Shown here one piece after another: positions 41,331-53,383 of a stretch of DNA of 64,000 nt. Within the stretch, counting starts at the first letter, position 1. Each line of letters opens with the position of its first letter. The notes beneath the pieces were generated by a model. That model saw only the letters and a program-made list of their open reading frames with translations, did not search any database and was not told the origin of the DNA. The position numbers and the translations under genes were made by a program. The stretch lies in NCBI GenBank assembly GCA_003439945.1, contig QVRM01001056.1:1-64000 (forward strand), written 5' to 3'. Source of the DNA: Dermanyssus gallinae. Taxonomy: Eukaryota > Arthropoda > Arachnida > Mesostigmata > Dermanyssidae.

Positions 41331-42852
41331 CTTGTTAATTTGGCGTACTGGTTCATCTTGTTGTTTTTTGCTAGGGTTGCAGCGTGATCAGTTTAAAGTG
41401 TTCCGAAACCGACCATTAAGGAAAAAAAAGTGGCGCTCACTGTCTTTCAAACGAAATTGTGGCCAAAATCGCCGGCTTTTTTCTCATGTATCGCTAATAA
41501 CAAAATGCCCTCTCCTGTTCAGTGACATATAGTATGCATCCATAGAGCCATTAGACCAGTAAGATGCTTTGCTTTTTCAATTGCAATCCTCCCAATCAGT
41601 CAGTGACATCATGACCAGAGTCGCTGTAGCCTCTGTTGTATAGACGTGAATTACGGTTATCTGGGGACGTTTCCTACAATGCCGTGGGGCTGAAGGGTTT
41701 CCCTATTCAGTCGCATAATTACAAATTATAGTTCCGTAGTGGAGATGCTCTACTTCTTCCATTATTTTTCGTTTTCAAAAAAGTTTTGAAATATCACTAC
41801 AAGTCTTCTTTGAAGTAAACCGTTACCAAACTTTTATTTTTGTGTCGCCTTATCTAATGTCACGCTATTCGCGTCTAACTTACCTCATAACAGATTGCCA
41901 TGTCTCTTTAACAGGACAAGACCCTACGCTTTTGTATGTTAGGGGCTAATTAATGCTGCTCTCTGCAAATGTAGCAAATGTGAAATAGACCAATACCTGT
42001 TTGAGTGTAAATATCTATAGATGATTTACCTGTACCCTCGAGAGTGTTACAGTGATGTTTATATGGCCAAAGGAAACTGCAAATAAAACAACATAAGCAT
42101 ATATTCTTAAGGGCGGCTTTATTATCACATGAAAATATGAATTGTACATTGTTATTGTAGTATTCAAAAAGTAGTAACAACAACAAGCAACAACATTGAT
42201 GTTTCCTCAAGGTTTAACAATTAATTTTTAACGGTAGATGTGGTGGCATGTTTTTTTTTACAATAAAACGACGGACGAAGCTCTGACTAGTTTGTTGATG
42301 TGGATACAAAAATCTAATTTCACAATTACGTAAGTTCCCAAGTCATTCTTTTTTAGCTTTTATTGTAATTTAAATCTGTGATTTAGTGTTAAGAAAGCTG
42401 TTAAATATTTTGTCGATGCCAAAGAATAAGGTTTTTTTTTAATAGCATAAAACCATATGGCGTGAATCGACGCGGTGTACTACTATACGGCAGAGCCAAT
42501 TGCCTCAGGCTTTAAAAAAAGAGTTCCAATCGCCATACAGTGAAGTATCTGGCAAAGTTGTGACACTTCATGCTCATTGTAGCCATACTGGCTACTGCGC
42601 AATGGGGGGACCTATTCGCAACAGGTCACTGCGTCTTTCTGTAGATGTGCTATATGTATTGCAGGTGAGCTTTGTATATGTCCATATTTGTACATATAGT
42701 TTAAGTTTAAAAATAAACGAAATTATTACTAAATTTTGTTTTATTTTGCCGGAACTAGGCATACGAATTAATTCGTAATCCACAGCATTCTCCTTGTCGA
42801 TTTACTATATATGTATATGCATGTAAATCTGATCTTATTAAGTGCTACTTAC
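41331..42852. other. Intronic DNA of SCRB copy B
   Basis: Nothing recognised. The SCRB piece expected between the 42.9 and 39.9 kb exons (about 15 residues) was not found here. Confidence 0.45.
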
Positions 42853-43017
42853 GGCTTATCGGTGATACGGGCAAACTGATTGACTCTTTTGCTATCGGTA
42901 TACACCGCATAAATAAAATTCAAGCTTCTATTCCGATAACCGAAGTAAGCGTATTTGCCGTTTCTAAACGAAGGAAAGAAAGCTTCGCGAGCGCCGCTCA
43001 CATCTGGGTCGTAGTAT
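42853..43017 (-). CDS. SCRB/CD36-family gene, copy B, exon with the YTVYTG-like block
   Basis: A 165-nt exon with acceptor TTTACATACAG and donor GTAAGT. It reads YYDPDVSGAREAFFPSFRNG, then YAYFGYRNRSLNFIYAVYTD and RVNQFARITDK. This fits the CD36 segment G-Y-x-D-P ... P-x-x-x-G-x-F ... N-x-S ... Y-T-V-x-T-G-x-x-x-x-x-x-x-I. An NRS sequon is present, as is common in the glycosylated ectodomain. Donor and next-exon phases do not match directly, so a small exon between 42853 and 39894 is missing from this annotation. The ectodomain part between GPYVF (53384) and this exon, about 100 residues, was also not located. Confidence 0.8.
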
Positions 43018-43093
43018 CTGTATGTAAATGAAAGAAAAAACATTAATACGACAAAACATAAATGCTCGATACTTCATTACTGCGGATGGTATA

Positions 43094-43096
<3 letters not shown>

Positions 43097-43133
<37 letters not shown>
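43097..43133. repeat. (TA)n microsatellite at the 3' end of a family Z element
   Basis: Nearly pure TA array; the retroelement frame runs straight into it. Confidence 0.9.
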
Positions 43134-43136
<3 letters not shown>

Positions 43137-43700
43137 GGGTCAAATTTTGCCATCTTCCGCTCCCATAAACTAATAAACTCTAAATAAGCTGGAGTAGTCG
43201 GAAGGTCAAAATGTCGTTTAAGATCTTCTATAAATAGCGGCGTGCCACCTAGGAGGTAAACCAATCTGTTTTGTGTTGAGCGGTGCAGCCCCATGACACG
43301 TTTGAGAAATGCTGGCTTTATACGATCGAGCATCTCAAGCTCCGACGTGGAAAGGTACTCCCAGATTACTTCAATTTCGTACACAGCAACAGGTGCAACC
43401 TTCATCTCGAACAAAGCCATTGTTAACTGTAGCGATAGCTTTGATGGCGTCTGCACCCCATCACTCGCAATCAAGGCTCGCCCGACCCTGTCCTCAAGGT
43501 GCTCCTTGAAATATCGGCCGTTGGTAGGTAGTACCACCCCCAAGTACTTGAAGCTATTTACATACTCAAGTCGTTGGCCCTATACGAAGTGGGTCGAATT
43601 CGGCTAGTCGCCCTCCCCGGCGGAGAGAGTCTTGCCAATGCCTGTTGGACGTGAAAACGACTTCTTCCAAGCCTGATCGACCCTGAATTCTATGATACGG
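43134..43700 (-). pseudogene. Family Z retroelement, thumb region
   Basis: The minus strand reads LEYVNSFKYLGVVLPTNGRY, KVAPVAVYEIEVIWEYLSTS, LDRIKPAFLKRVMGLHRSTQ and LFIEDLKRHFDLPTTPA, aligning along its length with 35640-35150. It is 5'-truncated after the catalytic region, and the C-terminal Cys/His motif is missing. It ends in a (TA)n tract only about 80 bp from the SCRB exon. Confidence 0.85.
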
Positions 43701-44600
43701 GTGCAATGACCAACGACGCATGGAAGGGACTTAACAGAACCAATAGGCATATAGTCACGTTTAGCGGTTCATGAGTATCATCCCATTCTATGCAGAACAT
43801 TAGGTTTTCAGGTCCTGTGTGATACCTGTATTTGCAGTAGGTTTGGGAACTTTTGCGACAAATATCACGCAGCGTCATGCCCAGAAATTACTTAGTCTCG
43901 CCTTAATGTAGTCCCAATAACTATTTTATTATACCAATAATTATTTTATCATGAGGACATCAAAAAGGAGATTGTTCTCGGATTGGAATAATGTGGATGT
44001 ATATTTGAATACGGAACACGCATACTAGCACACGTTTTACAATGTACCTAACAAAGATGATATTAAACGTCATATGTATGTATGTATATATGTATATAGA
44101 AAAGTAGCTTTTCGGCTCTAACTACCAATGTGCTAGGCATACCGACACTATTGTACAAAAACGCATCCCACTTCGGCTGGGCTGACATAGTCTATGTTTC
44201 CATGAACGAAATTGCATATGTTTTTACCTATTGTTATTAGCACGTGTAACACAGAAAACAAAACGCAAAAATGAATGCTTTTCTACGCTGTCTTTGTAAG
44301 TTAAGCCAGCGCATAAAACCTATAAATGGCGCAAATGCAGGCACTTTCATTCAACGTAGATGTACAATGACATTGGGTATGTTTAACAATAACGAACAAA
44401 TAAAGTGAATTGAAAGATTTGCTTAAGTAAGGTAGCCCACTTATACAATTATTTTATTTTGCAACTCAGTTGCGCTTTCCAAGATATATACGAAACAAAT
44501 GAGGCCTTATGCGATGCTAATGTCTGTCCTACGTTAAGAGGTAATCGGGATCGCTGATAGTTTATTGGGTAGTATTTAACGTAAAGGTACAAAGAAATAT
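43701..44600. other. Anonymous AT-rich DNA
   Basis: A minus-strand frame at 43690-43878 was examined and not assigned. Confidence 0.45.
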
Positions 44601-44634
44601 ATATTTTTGACCCGGACCTCCGGGCCAAAAATAT
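44601..44634. repeat. 34-nt hairpin
   Basis: ATATTTTTGACCCGGA and TCCGGGCCAAAAATAT pair with one mismatch around a 2-nt loop. Confidence 0.85.
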
Positions 44635-44882
44635 TGTAAGATCTTAGTACAGGGTAGCTGTGAGCCTTGTCTCAGCTGAGCACCTCTGTGCACCAGCCTC
44701 TCAAATCCGGTTATTCATTTGTGATTCAGTTGCGAGACCTCCCAAAAGAATTGCTTGGCTAGGAAAATTAGCTGTGGGGTGCAGGTAGTGCTGGTGCTGT
44801 CATAAGGTGGCAACCGGTGTAATGAACAGCAGCTAGGCAGCTAACACCCTATTCTACAAAAACATCTTACATTCAGCCAGAT

Positions 44883-44978
44883 AAAGAGCAGGGCGCTCAG
44901 CCAGGAAAAGACCAGGGCGCTCATCCTAACAAAGACCAGGATGCTCAGCCGGACAAGGAACAGAGCGATGAGCCATTA
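44883..44978 (+). repeat. Minisatellite, 4 x 24 bp, octapeptide-coding
   Basis: Units beginning AAAGAGCAGGGCGCTCAGCC encode K-x-Q-x-A-x-P-x repeats (KEQGAQPG, KDQGAHPN, KDQDAQPD, KEQSDEPL). It lies at the front of the gag-like sequence that follows. Confidence 0.9.
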
Positions 44979-46915
44979 GCGATGAAGGATGCTGACTCTG
45001 GACCAGAACTAAAGAGAAAGCAACGCGTTCCAAGAAATGGCCACATGCTGCGAATAGTCGACGAATAGAAGTCGTAAGCGACTGATCGCACGCTGCAAAA
45101 TCGCAGATGACCTGAAAGACCTCTTGTTGAGGGAAGGAAGACTCGGCCGATTCAGTCACTTAAAGAAAAATGGCAAGCCAGTTGCAAGGAATAGCTGAGG
45201 AAGCAGGAAAAAAAATCGGTGCGGTGCTGTCGCGTATAATTTAAAAGAATGGTGACGATGGGCTCCCAACCGCCACGCTAGTGGCGATCCGTCTGCCAAT
45301 AGCCTTAACGCTGTCGACGGATGACGAGATAATGAGAAAGCGGTCGCAAGGGCATTAGAGATAAACAGCAGGAAGGCCAAAGCTATGAAATTCAGGCGTG
45401 GAGGTCGATTGGCTGCCAGAGACGTTATACGTTGCTGCGGTCAACCATTGGAGTTTGTTAACTCTTTCCGGTATATTGGCCTTCGGGTTCATTATACAGA
45501 AACGACGTTCACAGCGCATACAAACGAAACAGTACGGAAGGCACTTGTCTCTCTTTACGGGGAAGTAGGCATTGTCTGAAGACTGTCCGTTTTCTGGCTT
45601 AGAAGAAAGATTTGACCGATTCCGTCACTCAAAGATACATGGCAAACCAGTTCCAAGGAATAGCTAGAGAACCAGAAAAAAATATTGGTGTGGTGCTGTC
45701 GCGTATAATTCAAGAGAATGGTGACAATGGGCTTCCCACCGCACGGACGTTAGTGGCGATCCGTCTGCCAAAAGCATTTACGCTGTAGGAGGATGACGAG
45801 GTGATGAGAGGGCGGTTGCAATGGCAATAGAGATTCAACAAAATATGAAACGCTGCACAAGACGGGGCCTATCTCTTGCTAAATACCGAGCCAGGGAGAG
45901 ATCAAGGCGGTCATTAAGCTTCTTGAATGCATCGCAGGAAGGCATTCATAACGTTTAGATTGCTGTCACCCAAGGGAGAAAAAAGAAAAGAGGCAACTCA
46001 ATTGGCGAGGAGGGCCATGAGGTCACCAAGCGGTACCTCAATTTCTTTATTGAGAGAAAAATGTATTTTTTGATGACACGCTCAAGCGTCTCGGCAGCAC
46101 GGTCAACCTGACAGAATACAACGTAAAAGTTACAGGGGTCCAACGCTTAGCTAGCGGTGATATGCGATTGACAGTTGCAGAAACCGTTAAGGGTGCCACC
46201 GAGTCTTAGGGGCCCTTACGACCAAGGGAGTGCTAAAACCTCCCGGGATCTGTCAACGCTGCGCAGATTTATAGGGACATGCTTAAAGGAACGACGCAAG
46301 AAGATGTTGAGCACGCGCTAAGGCAGATTATAGGCCGTGCTGTCCCGCTTGTGGTTGAGAAGCCTCAAGGGGGGTTTCGTGACTAATGGTCGGCCGTGGC
46401 TCAGTTAAACCACAGTGACGCCGCGAAGTTGACAGAGATAAGAAAAGTCAGAATTGGCCGGGCGTCCTGCACGATTTCCGAGTGGGTTACCGTGCTCACA
46501 TGCCAAAGTTGCCAATACGTTTGGCATTAGGTACGGCCCTGCACGTTTGAGCTGGTGGCAACCAACATGTTAAATTGATGCACTCAGGACCCCTTGTGCT
46601 ATAACTATGGAGTTGCCGGACACTCTGCCAACTTCTCTGCATGCCGAAACTACCGGTCTAATATAACAGAAGCCAGGCGCGAATGTGGCGGCTCGGGCCT
46701 AGTCCCCGCGCGTCAGGTCAACGTCGCAACCACAGACCCGACACCCCACCCGAAAACCCTGCTGAATAATGCCCTAGGCGATCTAGACCACACAGTAAAC
46801 ACGCCTGCTCAAGATAACGATGGTTTTAAACAACCCTCACAAAAGAGAACTATACGGTCATCACCCATGGACTAGCAGGTTGCAAAGTCTCAAAACTCCA
46901 ATGGCGCAACTTAAG
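44979..46915 (+). pseudogene. gag-like ORF1 of an APE-type retroelement, disrupted
   Basis: An N-terminal block with ...QASCKGIAEEAG.K.IGAVLSRII, then LVAIRLP, occurs twice (45134-45360 and 45600-45830), separated by a family Z fragment. Downstream, KGTTQEDVEHALRQIIGRAV, KLTEIRKVRIGRASCTISEW and a knuckle CYNYGVAGHSANFSAC (second C replaced by Y) give the ORF1 core and the start of the CCHC array. Stops and frame changes are common. It differs from the gag at 3154-4347. Confidence 0.65.
45385..45579 (+). pseudogene. Family Z RT fragment inside a gag duplication
   Basis: MKFRRGGRLAARDVIRCCGQ and FVNSFRYIGLRVHYTETTFT match the GG-R-x-AR ... F-x-Y-x-G-I block of the family Z copies at 17600 and 35580. 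It is in the opposite orientation to the other four copies and is only 65 codons long. Confidence 0.8.
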
Positions 46916-47675
46916 TAATTCAAGTGAACTGTAAGAGGAGTCGTGCATCCCACCTAATACTATTTGAGGTTGCGACGAAAAAAGGGGCGGCTATCTCCCT
47001 TATCAGGGAGTCAAATGTTAAACTGACCGAACAAAACCTTTTAACATGGATGGTGGACGACCGAAAAAAATACTTGTATAATTCAAAACACGTTGAGCTG
47101 GTACCGAGCAACGGGCAGAGTTGCGGCTTTATCTTTGTCATGGATCGACACAGACCAGATTAGCCGCTTTTACTCACGGTATAGCAGCCCCAACGGAAGG
47201 CTCGAGGACTTTGTAGGCATGCTACAGGGCTTGGAGTGGTTAGGTCGGAGCTGCTCACTGCTACTAATTTTCTTTTCTGGAAATTTTACTGCTGATTCAA
47301 CTACATGGGGGTATTTCTACCAATACTAACAAATTAGGTGCAGTTGTGCTAAAATGGCTAGCGGCGGGGGACATGATTGTCCTTCGCAGATGCTTGGGTC
47401 TTACCTTCCGCCGCCGTAGAATGGAATCGTAACCAGACATGACAATCTGCAAACGAGAGCATGCTTTTAAAATCTTAAACTGGACCGAACTGCTTGGCGA
47501 AGAAAATTTTAACGACCATTACTGTATAGAATATAACGTCGGTAAAACCATCACATTAACACTCTGTCCTTTTTTTCGTTGCAAGCAACTGGTAGGTGGC
47601 CCGCAAGCCATGCAAGAACTAACGGCGCTGGGTAAACGAAAACAGGGATCGCAACACGGTAACGTCGAGAATTAG
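46915..47675 (+). pseudogene. APE endonuclease domain, nearly complete but frameshifted
   Basis: IQVNCKRSRASHLILFEVAT, ISLIRESNVKL (E retained), SCGFIFVMDRHRP, SPNGRLEDFVGMLQGLEWLG, LLIFFSGNFTADSTTWG (GDFNA degenerated to GNFTA), LTFRRRRM and ILNWTELLGEENFNDHYCIE (S-D-H now N-D-H) cover the domain end to end. The frame changes at about 47060, 47160 and 47430. The first third also occurs at 860-1165. It followed the gag-like ORF1 on the same strand; the expected RT is absent and an RLE 3' end follows from 48030. Confidence 0.85.
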
Positions 47676-47740
47676 CGGCAGGATTAGGAGCGGGAGGGCA
47701 GGGTGCTCCGGGAGCAGAAAACTGTGAGAGGTGTAAAGGC

Positions 47741-47786
47741 GGGAGAAAATGCGATGACAGATATATCTGTCATCGCATGTTCTCCT
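47741..47786. repeat. Long palindrome
   Basis: Positions 47750-47777 form a perfect 28-bp palindrome centred on ATATAT. With the flanking GGGAGAAAA and TGTTCTCCT the arms extend to 23 bp with two mismatches. Confidence 0.92.
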
Positions 47787-48029
47787 AGATGGTACTTTTT
47801 TGCCGCTGTAACAATATAAGTACACCCCTATTGCACATAACGTCATTTTGAACGTTTTGTAAAATGTCATATACGTACGTATACAAAAACAGGCGCAAAG
47901 ATCTTGCCAACCATCAAATAAGCTGCAGCGATTCCGAATAGAATTTGCTACACAAATAAATTGAGCAAACAGTAGAATACAAGATAATAACTTGCGGGGC
48001 TACGCCTGGGGAGAGCTCTTGTAATCCCC
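47787..48029. other. Anonymous DNA between the APE and RLE pieces
   Basis: Nothing recognised. Confidence 0.5.
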
Positions 48030-48645
48030 CACCAATGTAGATGCGGCGATCAAGTGGGGCCACAGGCACACTCAGCTCAGGTCGTCGAGCCCGACACGCA
48101 GCACTTAACGAGACATTTAGCCGAGCTTTGAGGTCGGCCGGCTTTCCTTGCATTCTCGAGCCTCCTGGCCTCTGCAGAAATGATGGAAAGCAACCGGACG
48201 GGCTGACACTAACGTTCTTAAAGATGGCTCGCATGCTGGTATGGGGTGTAACCGTTACTGACTCATTAGCTCCTTCAATGGTCAGTGCGGGAGCCAGTGC
48301 GGCAGTGGGGGGTCACGCATCTATGTTGGCGGTAGCGAATAAGTGCAGAAAGTATGCCAGTATCACTTACCCCCACGACTTTCGCCCACTGGCATTCGAG
48401 ACATTAGGGGGACATCGCCCGAAGACGCACAAACTTATTTAACGTGTCGTTCGACAGGGGACACTAGCTGTCGAGTACCTGCACCAGAGACTATCGCTGG
48501 ACATTCAGCGGGGTAACGCCGCCTCTGTGCGTGGAACTCTGCTAGACTAGACACGCCCGAACCTGGAGGATATGTGACGTTTTCACTTGATTTATCCAGT
48601 GTGCACGTTCATAAGGAGACAATTGTTGCCTCTTGCATATGCGCA
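48030..48645 (+). pseudogene. RLE-type endonuclease C-terminus and 3' UTR
   Basis: SSGRRARHAALNETFSRALR, GKQPDGLTLTF (P-D-G) and MLVWGVTVTDSLAPS (W-G where relatives have the catalytic W-D) outline the PD-(D/E)xK-type endonuclease, followed by FRPLAFETLGGHRPKTHKLI. A TAA then ends the frame; QRLSLDIQRGNAASVRGTLL continues in another frame. The loss of the WD aspartate suggests inactivity. The 3' end matches 4380-4665. Confidence 0.85.
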
Positions 48646-48908
48646 AATAAAACTAACTAATTATTTAAAAAAAGATAAGAATTTAAAACAATCTAATTGA
48701 CCAGACAAACAGGTTTGCATAGGCGATAACCTCAGGGCGTTTCTAATTTTAAGTCTAGCTAGCTGTCAACGTTCCAACTCGAATAACGAGAAAGCATTCG
48801 GTGGTAAAGATTAACATGTTCGTATACGGTCTTGCTATGTTTGTTTACAGCCGATTATTTTGCAACAAGCCTTAGTAATTCTTGCAAATTAGCCGTGAAT
48901 ACTTAAAA
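48646..48908. other. Anonymous AT-rich DNA
   Basis: Nothing recognised. Confidence 0.5.
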
Positions 48909-49560
48909 TCAATGACGTTCGAAGTCGGGCCCCTTGGCCATCTTGCAGAATCCGAAATACTGCTTAACTCTCCGAGATTCCACCCACCACATCATGTCCG
49001 TCATACTAGCGTCGAAGGTCAGGTATAAGCAACCGGGTCCAGTTCGCCTGGGGCACTTCTGAGCCTGGCGTGGCCCATTCATGAGCCCATGTATCAAGCG
49101 TTGTCGCTCGGGCTTGCGTGAAGGCCGTTGCGCCATCCATCTTACGCTTGCTTCTTTCCCTAACAAAGATATCCTAGGGTAGCTGGCGAGCCAGGATGAG
49201 GGCTGCCCCTGTGCTCACCCTGCAGTACGCCTGGCAGAGACGAAGGGTCATGCCGCGCTGCACAAAGAGCTCGTCGGTCGCGAGCGGTACGTAGGGCTCA
49301 ACTAGTCGTGTACGCAAGTTGTTGTGTGTCACCTCGTTGTCTTCTGGTCGGTTGCAGAGGCAAGCTGTTGCGCGGCGGTAGCCAGGGCGGACGCAGCATG
49401 GGCGGCTAGTCAATGGGCACGCATAGCCCAAAACCAATGGGCGCCAACATGGGCGGAGGTGGCGGCGCCTTTTCGGATTCCACCAAAAACTTCAGATCAC
49501 TTGTTGCCATGGTAACATCCGTTTTGAGCGATGTGTTAGCCGCCCAAATCGCCACTGCTA
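48909..49560 (-). pseudogene. R1-clade ORF2 thumb/C-terminal fragment
   Basis: Minus-strand words MTLRLCQAYCRVSTGAALIL (relatives: R-x-YRTVSTDALLVLA), VRERSKR, TLDTWAHEWA, ANWTRLLIPDL and YDGHDVVGGISES place it between the RT palm and the terminal CCHC. It is interrupted by several stops, and the CCHC is not present. Confidence 0.72.
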
Positions 49561-52082
49561 CAAATAATAAAGTTGATAGTTAAAAATTATATAGTTAAAA
49601 TACATTTGTTAGAAAATAAAGTCTATACCACAGCAATTCTGCGGATAGCAACAAGGCCGCGATGAGGGACTACGTTGTCGTCCGCGTATACTTTGACAGT
49701 AGCATTTCTTAATTGGCCTGCACATTGCGAACTAAGTTTGCGATTAGTAGAGCAATTGATTGAATTTTCTTGCAGAGTCCTTATATTTTGTCTCAGTTTT
49801 AAGGTGTCACCACCCTACATATCCAATTCCAGGCAGTATTTACCAAAGAAACTGGAAATCACTCGCAGAAGAAGACCACTACCTCTGGCTGCCGAAGTGA
49901 GTCAAGTATTAGATGGCGAAGGGCTTTGTCGAGCGTTGGTGCAACCAATAAAGGCTTCGTGCAAGGGAACCGCTCAACTATCGACTGGAGAACGTAGATC
50001 GCATTATGTAAACCTCGGCCATTCTTTATATTGATTGTCTATCTAACACTGATTGTCCACTGATTGAATCATTAATTGTCTATATAACTGCGTTTTTCTT
50101 AAATAGCAGGGATGGCCTGACCCGATAGGTTTTTTTGTCAACTATATAGTTAAACAGAATAACTAACTTTACTGCATTTCTAGCAAGAGTCTACCCAGTA
50201 CTTGTAGTAGGTTCCATAGCGACTACTGCTTTTGTGCCTCAGGAGACTACGCAGAAGTTTGGCGGCCTTCTTCTATTCGAAAGGAGAACTTATGAGGTGC
50301 TGATCCTAAGTGAGTAGATACTCAATCGCTGATTCCGACGTGGGGCAATTTGGTCGCATAATGGCAAAATCAAATACTGACTTCTTAGCTTCTGGTACAT
50401 GTGGTGCATGTTTCTTTTTTGCCGGCAGTTGTTTTCATTCGGTCCTCTGTTGTCCATAGAGTGGTCCACGCTCTGTCATTATCTAAGTATCGGAGTTACA
50501 AAACCTCGCGACGTCTCAGGAAGCAGGGCCGCGGAAACTACAGACTCGCCCGCTTCCGTCGAGACTACTTATTGCTGCGTTTATGGCAGCTTGTAAAGTG
50601 ACATCTTCTTGATCTATGACAATCAGTACCCCATCACCATGAACTCGCGTGTAAGTGTATGCAAGCTTAGCTTTCTAGAAACATACGTCTTTGAAACATA
50701 GTGCGTAGCACAATTGCGCCCGGTCACGCCTAAATACGCCAACACTAGTAAGTGCTTTCGCGCAGGAAGCTCAAGCTCGCACCACTAAACTTCTCTTGGA
50801 CACTTGAGGTTATGTGATAGAAGATTGGTTCTATTCTGCGATGACAAAAGTACATGAATTGATCACGGTCATTTGCGCTGTCGAGTACTTCTTCTGGCAC
50901 AGCGGTAGCTCTCTAGCTGTTGCTGCTGTGGTATTGTTGCTATTGACGGCACATTGTTGTAGTGCCGCGTCTGTGCATTCGCCTGGGCTGTTTCAGTAGC
51001 GGGCCAAGCGGACAAATTCAAATTACTCCGGCGGGTTGTCCACCGGCGCTCAAATGCTTAACACTTAAGATTAACTCCTAAGGCGCATGCGGGAATTTGC
51101 GTAGGGCACGCTTACACTTAAATAGTCAAATATGTTTTAAGTCGCGACTCGACTAGTTTATTGCAGGAAGAGGAGTAAATCGTTGTGAATATGTCGAGAC
51201 CGGAGAGGTTTAGGATAAACACGAAAGGCCTCCCCGTCGGCTCTCAAAAATGTGCACAATAAGTGAACGGAAACGTTGTTTAACAAATATTCGAAAGTAC
51301 CCGCCGCTATACAGTTACAGAGTTATGTATTTCTGATGAATTCTCCGTGTATAGCACCTGCTGGCAAAACCTATATCAATGGCACCTACGATTTAGAGTA
51401 AGGGTACGTGAGCCTTGGGGAACTAAACAAAATTAGGCTTAAGCAGGCCGCTATCAACAACTGTGGTCATATACCAGCAATACGTAATTAGCTCCCAATT
51501 AAAATATTATCGAAAAGACACTTTGCAGAGCGAAAGCAGGGTTTGCACTAGATAGATAGCTCATTGTATAGCTACTGTGCATATGCATCTAAAGCATATG
51601 CTCACATATGAAGATGCACATGAATTACATTTTTTACACAAACTAATTGCTAAACTATTTACACAGACGAAACCAGAAACACCATCGAGTGTAAGTATTT
51701 TAGAGGGCCAGATTATATATTTTTCCGTATATTGCTTTTGTAGTAAACTTTCCGGCTTTGTTCAAAATTGTGCACTCACTTTTTAAATTTATTTTTGACC
51801 GCATTTGCCAAGCGTTTTGTCTAATGGTATGCAACGCTGCTAGTGCTTACCTATTCTCTTAGTACATTTGTTTTTATTTTGCCATGGTTGAGTCTTTCAG
51901 TGTTGATATTTTACTTAGAAAAAGTCTGCTGTGAAAGACAGGTTTTTAAAGTACAAGGATCATCAAACCTATATTATGTTTTTTTTAGATTTTCCGTAAG
52001 GCTAATGGCCGCGTACGATTTTTCATGTCATGGCTGATTCTTAATCCACTCCGGCATTTACCTTGTCTAAATTGAAAACCAT
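49561..52082. other. Intron or intergenic DNA, no gene recognised
   Basis: About 2.5 kb with only short frames that carry no motif. The missing SCRB ectodomain exons could lie here or between 44 and 52 kb but were not detected. Confidence 0.45.
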
Positions 52083-52172
52083 GCAAAACATTTTAAGAGT
52101 GGCCGGTCTGGGTTTCGAAGCCAGTCTTCCCGAATGCAAGGCAAAGGCTTTGCCACTAAGCCATATAGCTCG
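52083..52172 (-). mobile_element. tRNA-derived SINE head
   Basis: The minus strand starts AGCTATATGGCTTAGTGGCA (A-box-like TGGCTTAGTGG), contains GCCTTTGCCTTGCATTCGGG and, about 40 bases on, GGCTTCGAAACCC (B-box-like). The same head is at 38541-38610 in the other orientation. It ends close to where duplication arm B begins (52177). Confidence 0.65.
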
Positions 52173-53383
52173 GTAATGTAAGATACACTTTCAGAGACTC
52201 TTCGCCAAAGTATGACAAAGACAAAATATAAAATGTGATCCGAATCATTCATATAAACTCACAACGTATGCCTTTTCTTTTTAAGGGATCCAATACACGA
52301 AATGTTGCAAAATATAAAGATAATACATCCAGCTTACCCTTTTATAAAGTATTCGTAGACAGTGATATTTAGAAAAAGGCTCTTCTTTTGTAATGTCCAG
52401 CGCTGCGTGCCGTTTGGGAAAAAAACATAATAGCAGCAAAGTTTACAGTTGTAATGGTTTCCTCCAGGCTGCCATTAGACATATTGGGCTCAACATCTTT
52501 TTGTCAGTATAATGAAGAAGATCGCCCGTGAATTTGCTTTCTTCTCTTCTATATTCAACCCTGTAAGAGTTAAGGCAAGTAAAAACGTATTATGTACTGA
52601 GCGAGAAATAAAACAGTAATAGTAATAACCCATCAAAACATGGTTTGCTTCCCATTGGCCAGCTTGTATTGAACATATTTTTATGTGGAGCGTTCAGCGG
52701 GACCTATCTTGATAAAAACGCCAACTTTGATAACGCTCCCGACTCTCTTATGCTTCAAAAGCTTGAACACTCAGATGTCTTTAGCTGCACATCATAGATT
52801 ATGAGGACATAACATATTTACGTGAACGTTTTTCCAAGTCAAGCTTAGTGATAAGTCAGGCACATCATATTTATTTCTAAGGTTAACAATTATCTCGAAC
52901 ATGCATAATTGATTGAATAATAAGGTTCTACTAACTTTTATCCAAACCCCTAAGTGAGAAGTATAAGTTTCACCTAATCTTGACTTCGATCATCATTTGA
53001 ACCATATCGTAGACTGCTGCGTATGGTTTGTATCAATTTAAACCAAGATCTAGTGCCTGCTTATCCCAAATCCACCTATCGCTCTCAAGTTTAAGAGCCT
53101 ACGCTAGCTGAATAAATAAAAATATTGTCCTCTGCGTCCTCTTCAAGGGGCTTTATGTGAAGGTGCCCTCAAAGTAATAGATCTGCCACTCATATAAGTG
53201 TGACATGCAATTTATCTCACAAAATACCTAGCATATCAATCAACAAAAAGTAACTAAATGCTTTGTAAAACCCGTGATGACGCATACAAATAACACGTGC
53301 CGCCAAATGCAGCGTCAACCTATATACATACCCAAACTATTCTAACTATAATTTTAAGGGATGTGCACATAAAGAATACTAAC

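Noticed and set aside
43690..43878. Candidate SCRB exon between GPYVF and the YYDPDV exon
   Set aside because: Open frame with a possible splice context, but no residue pattern of the family could be aligned.
48041..48442. Independent host nuclease gene
   Set aside because: Its PDG and WG-VTVTDSLAPS motifs and its 3' flank match RLE-type retroelement ends elsewhere in the window.
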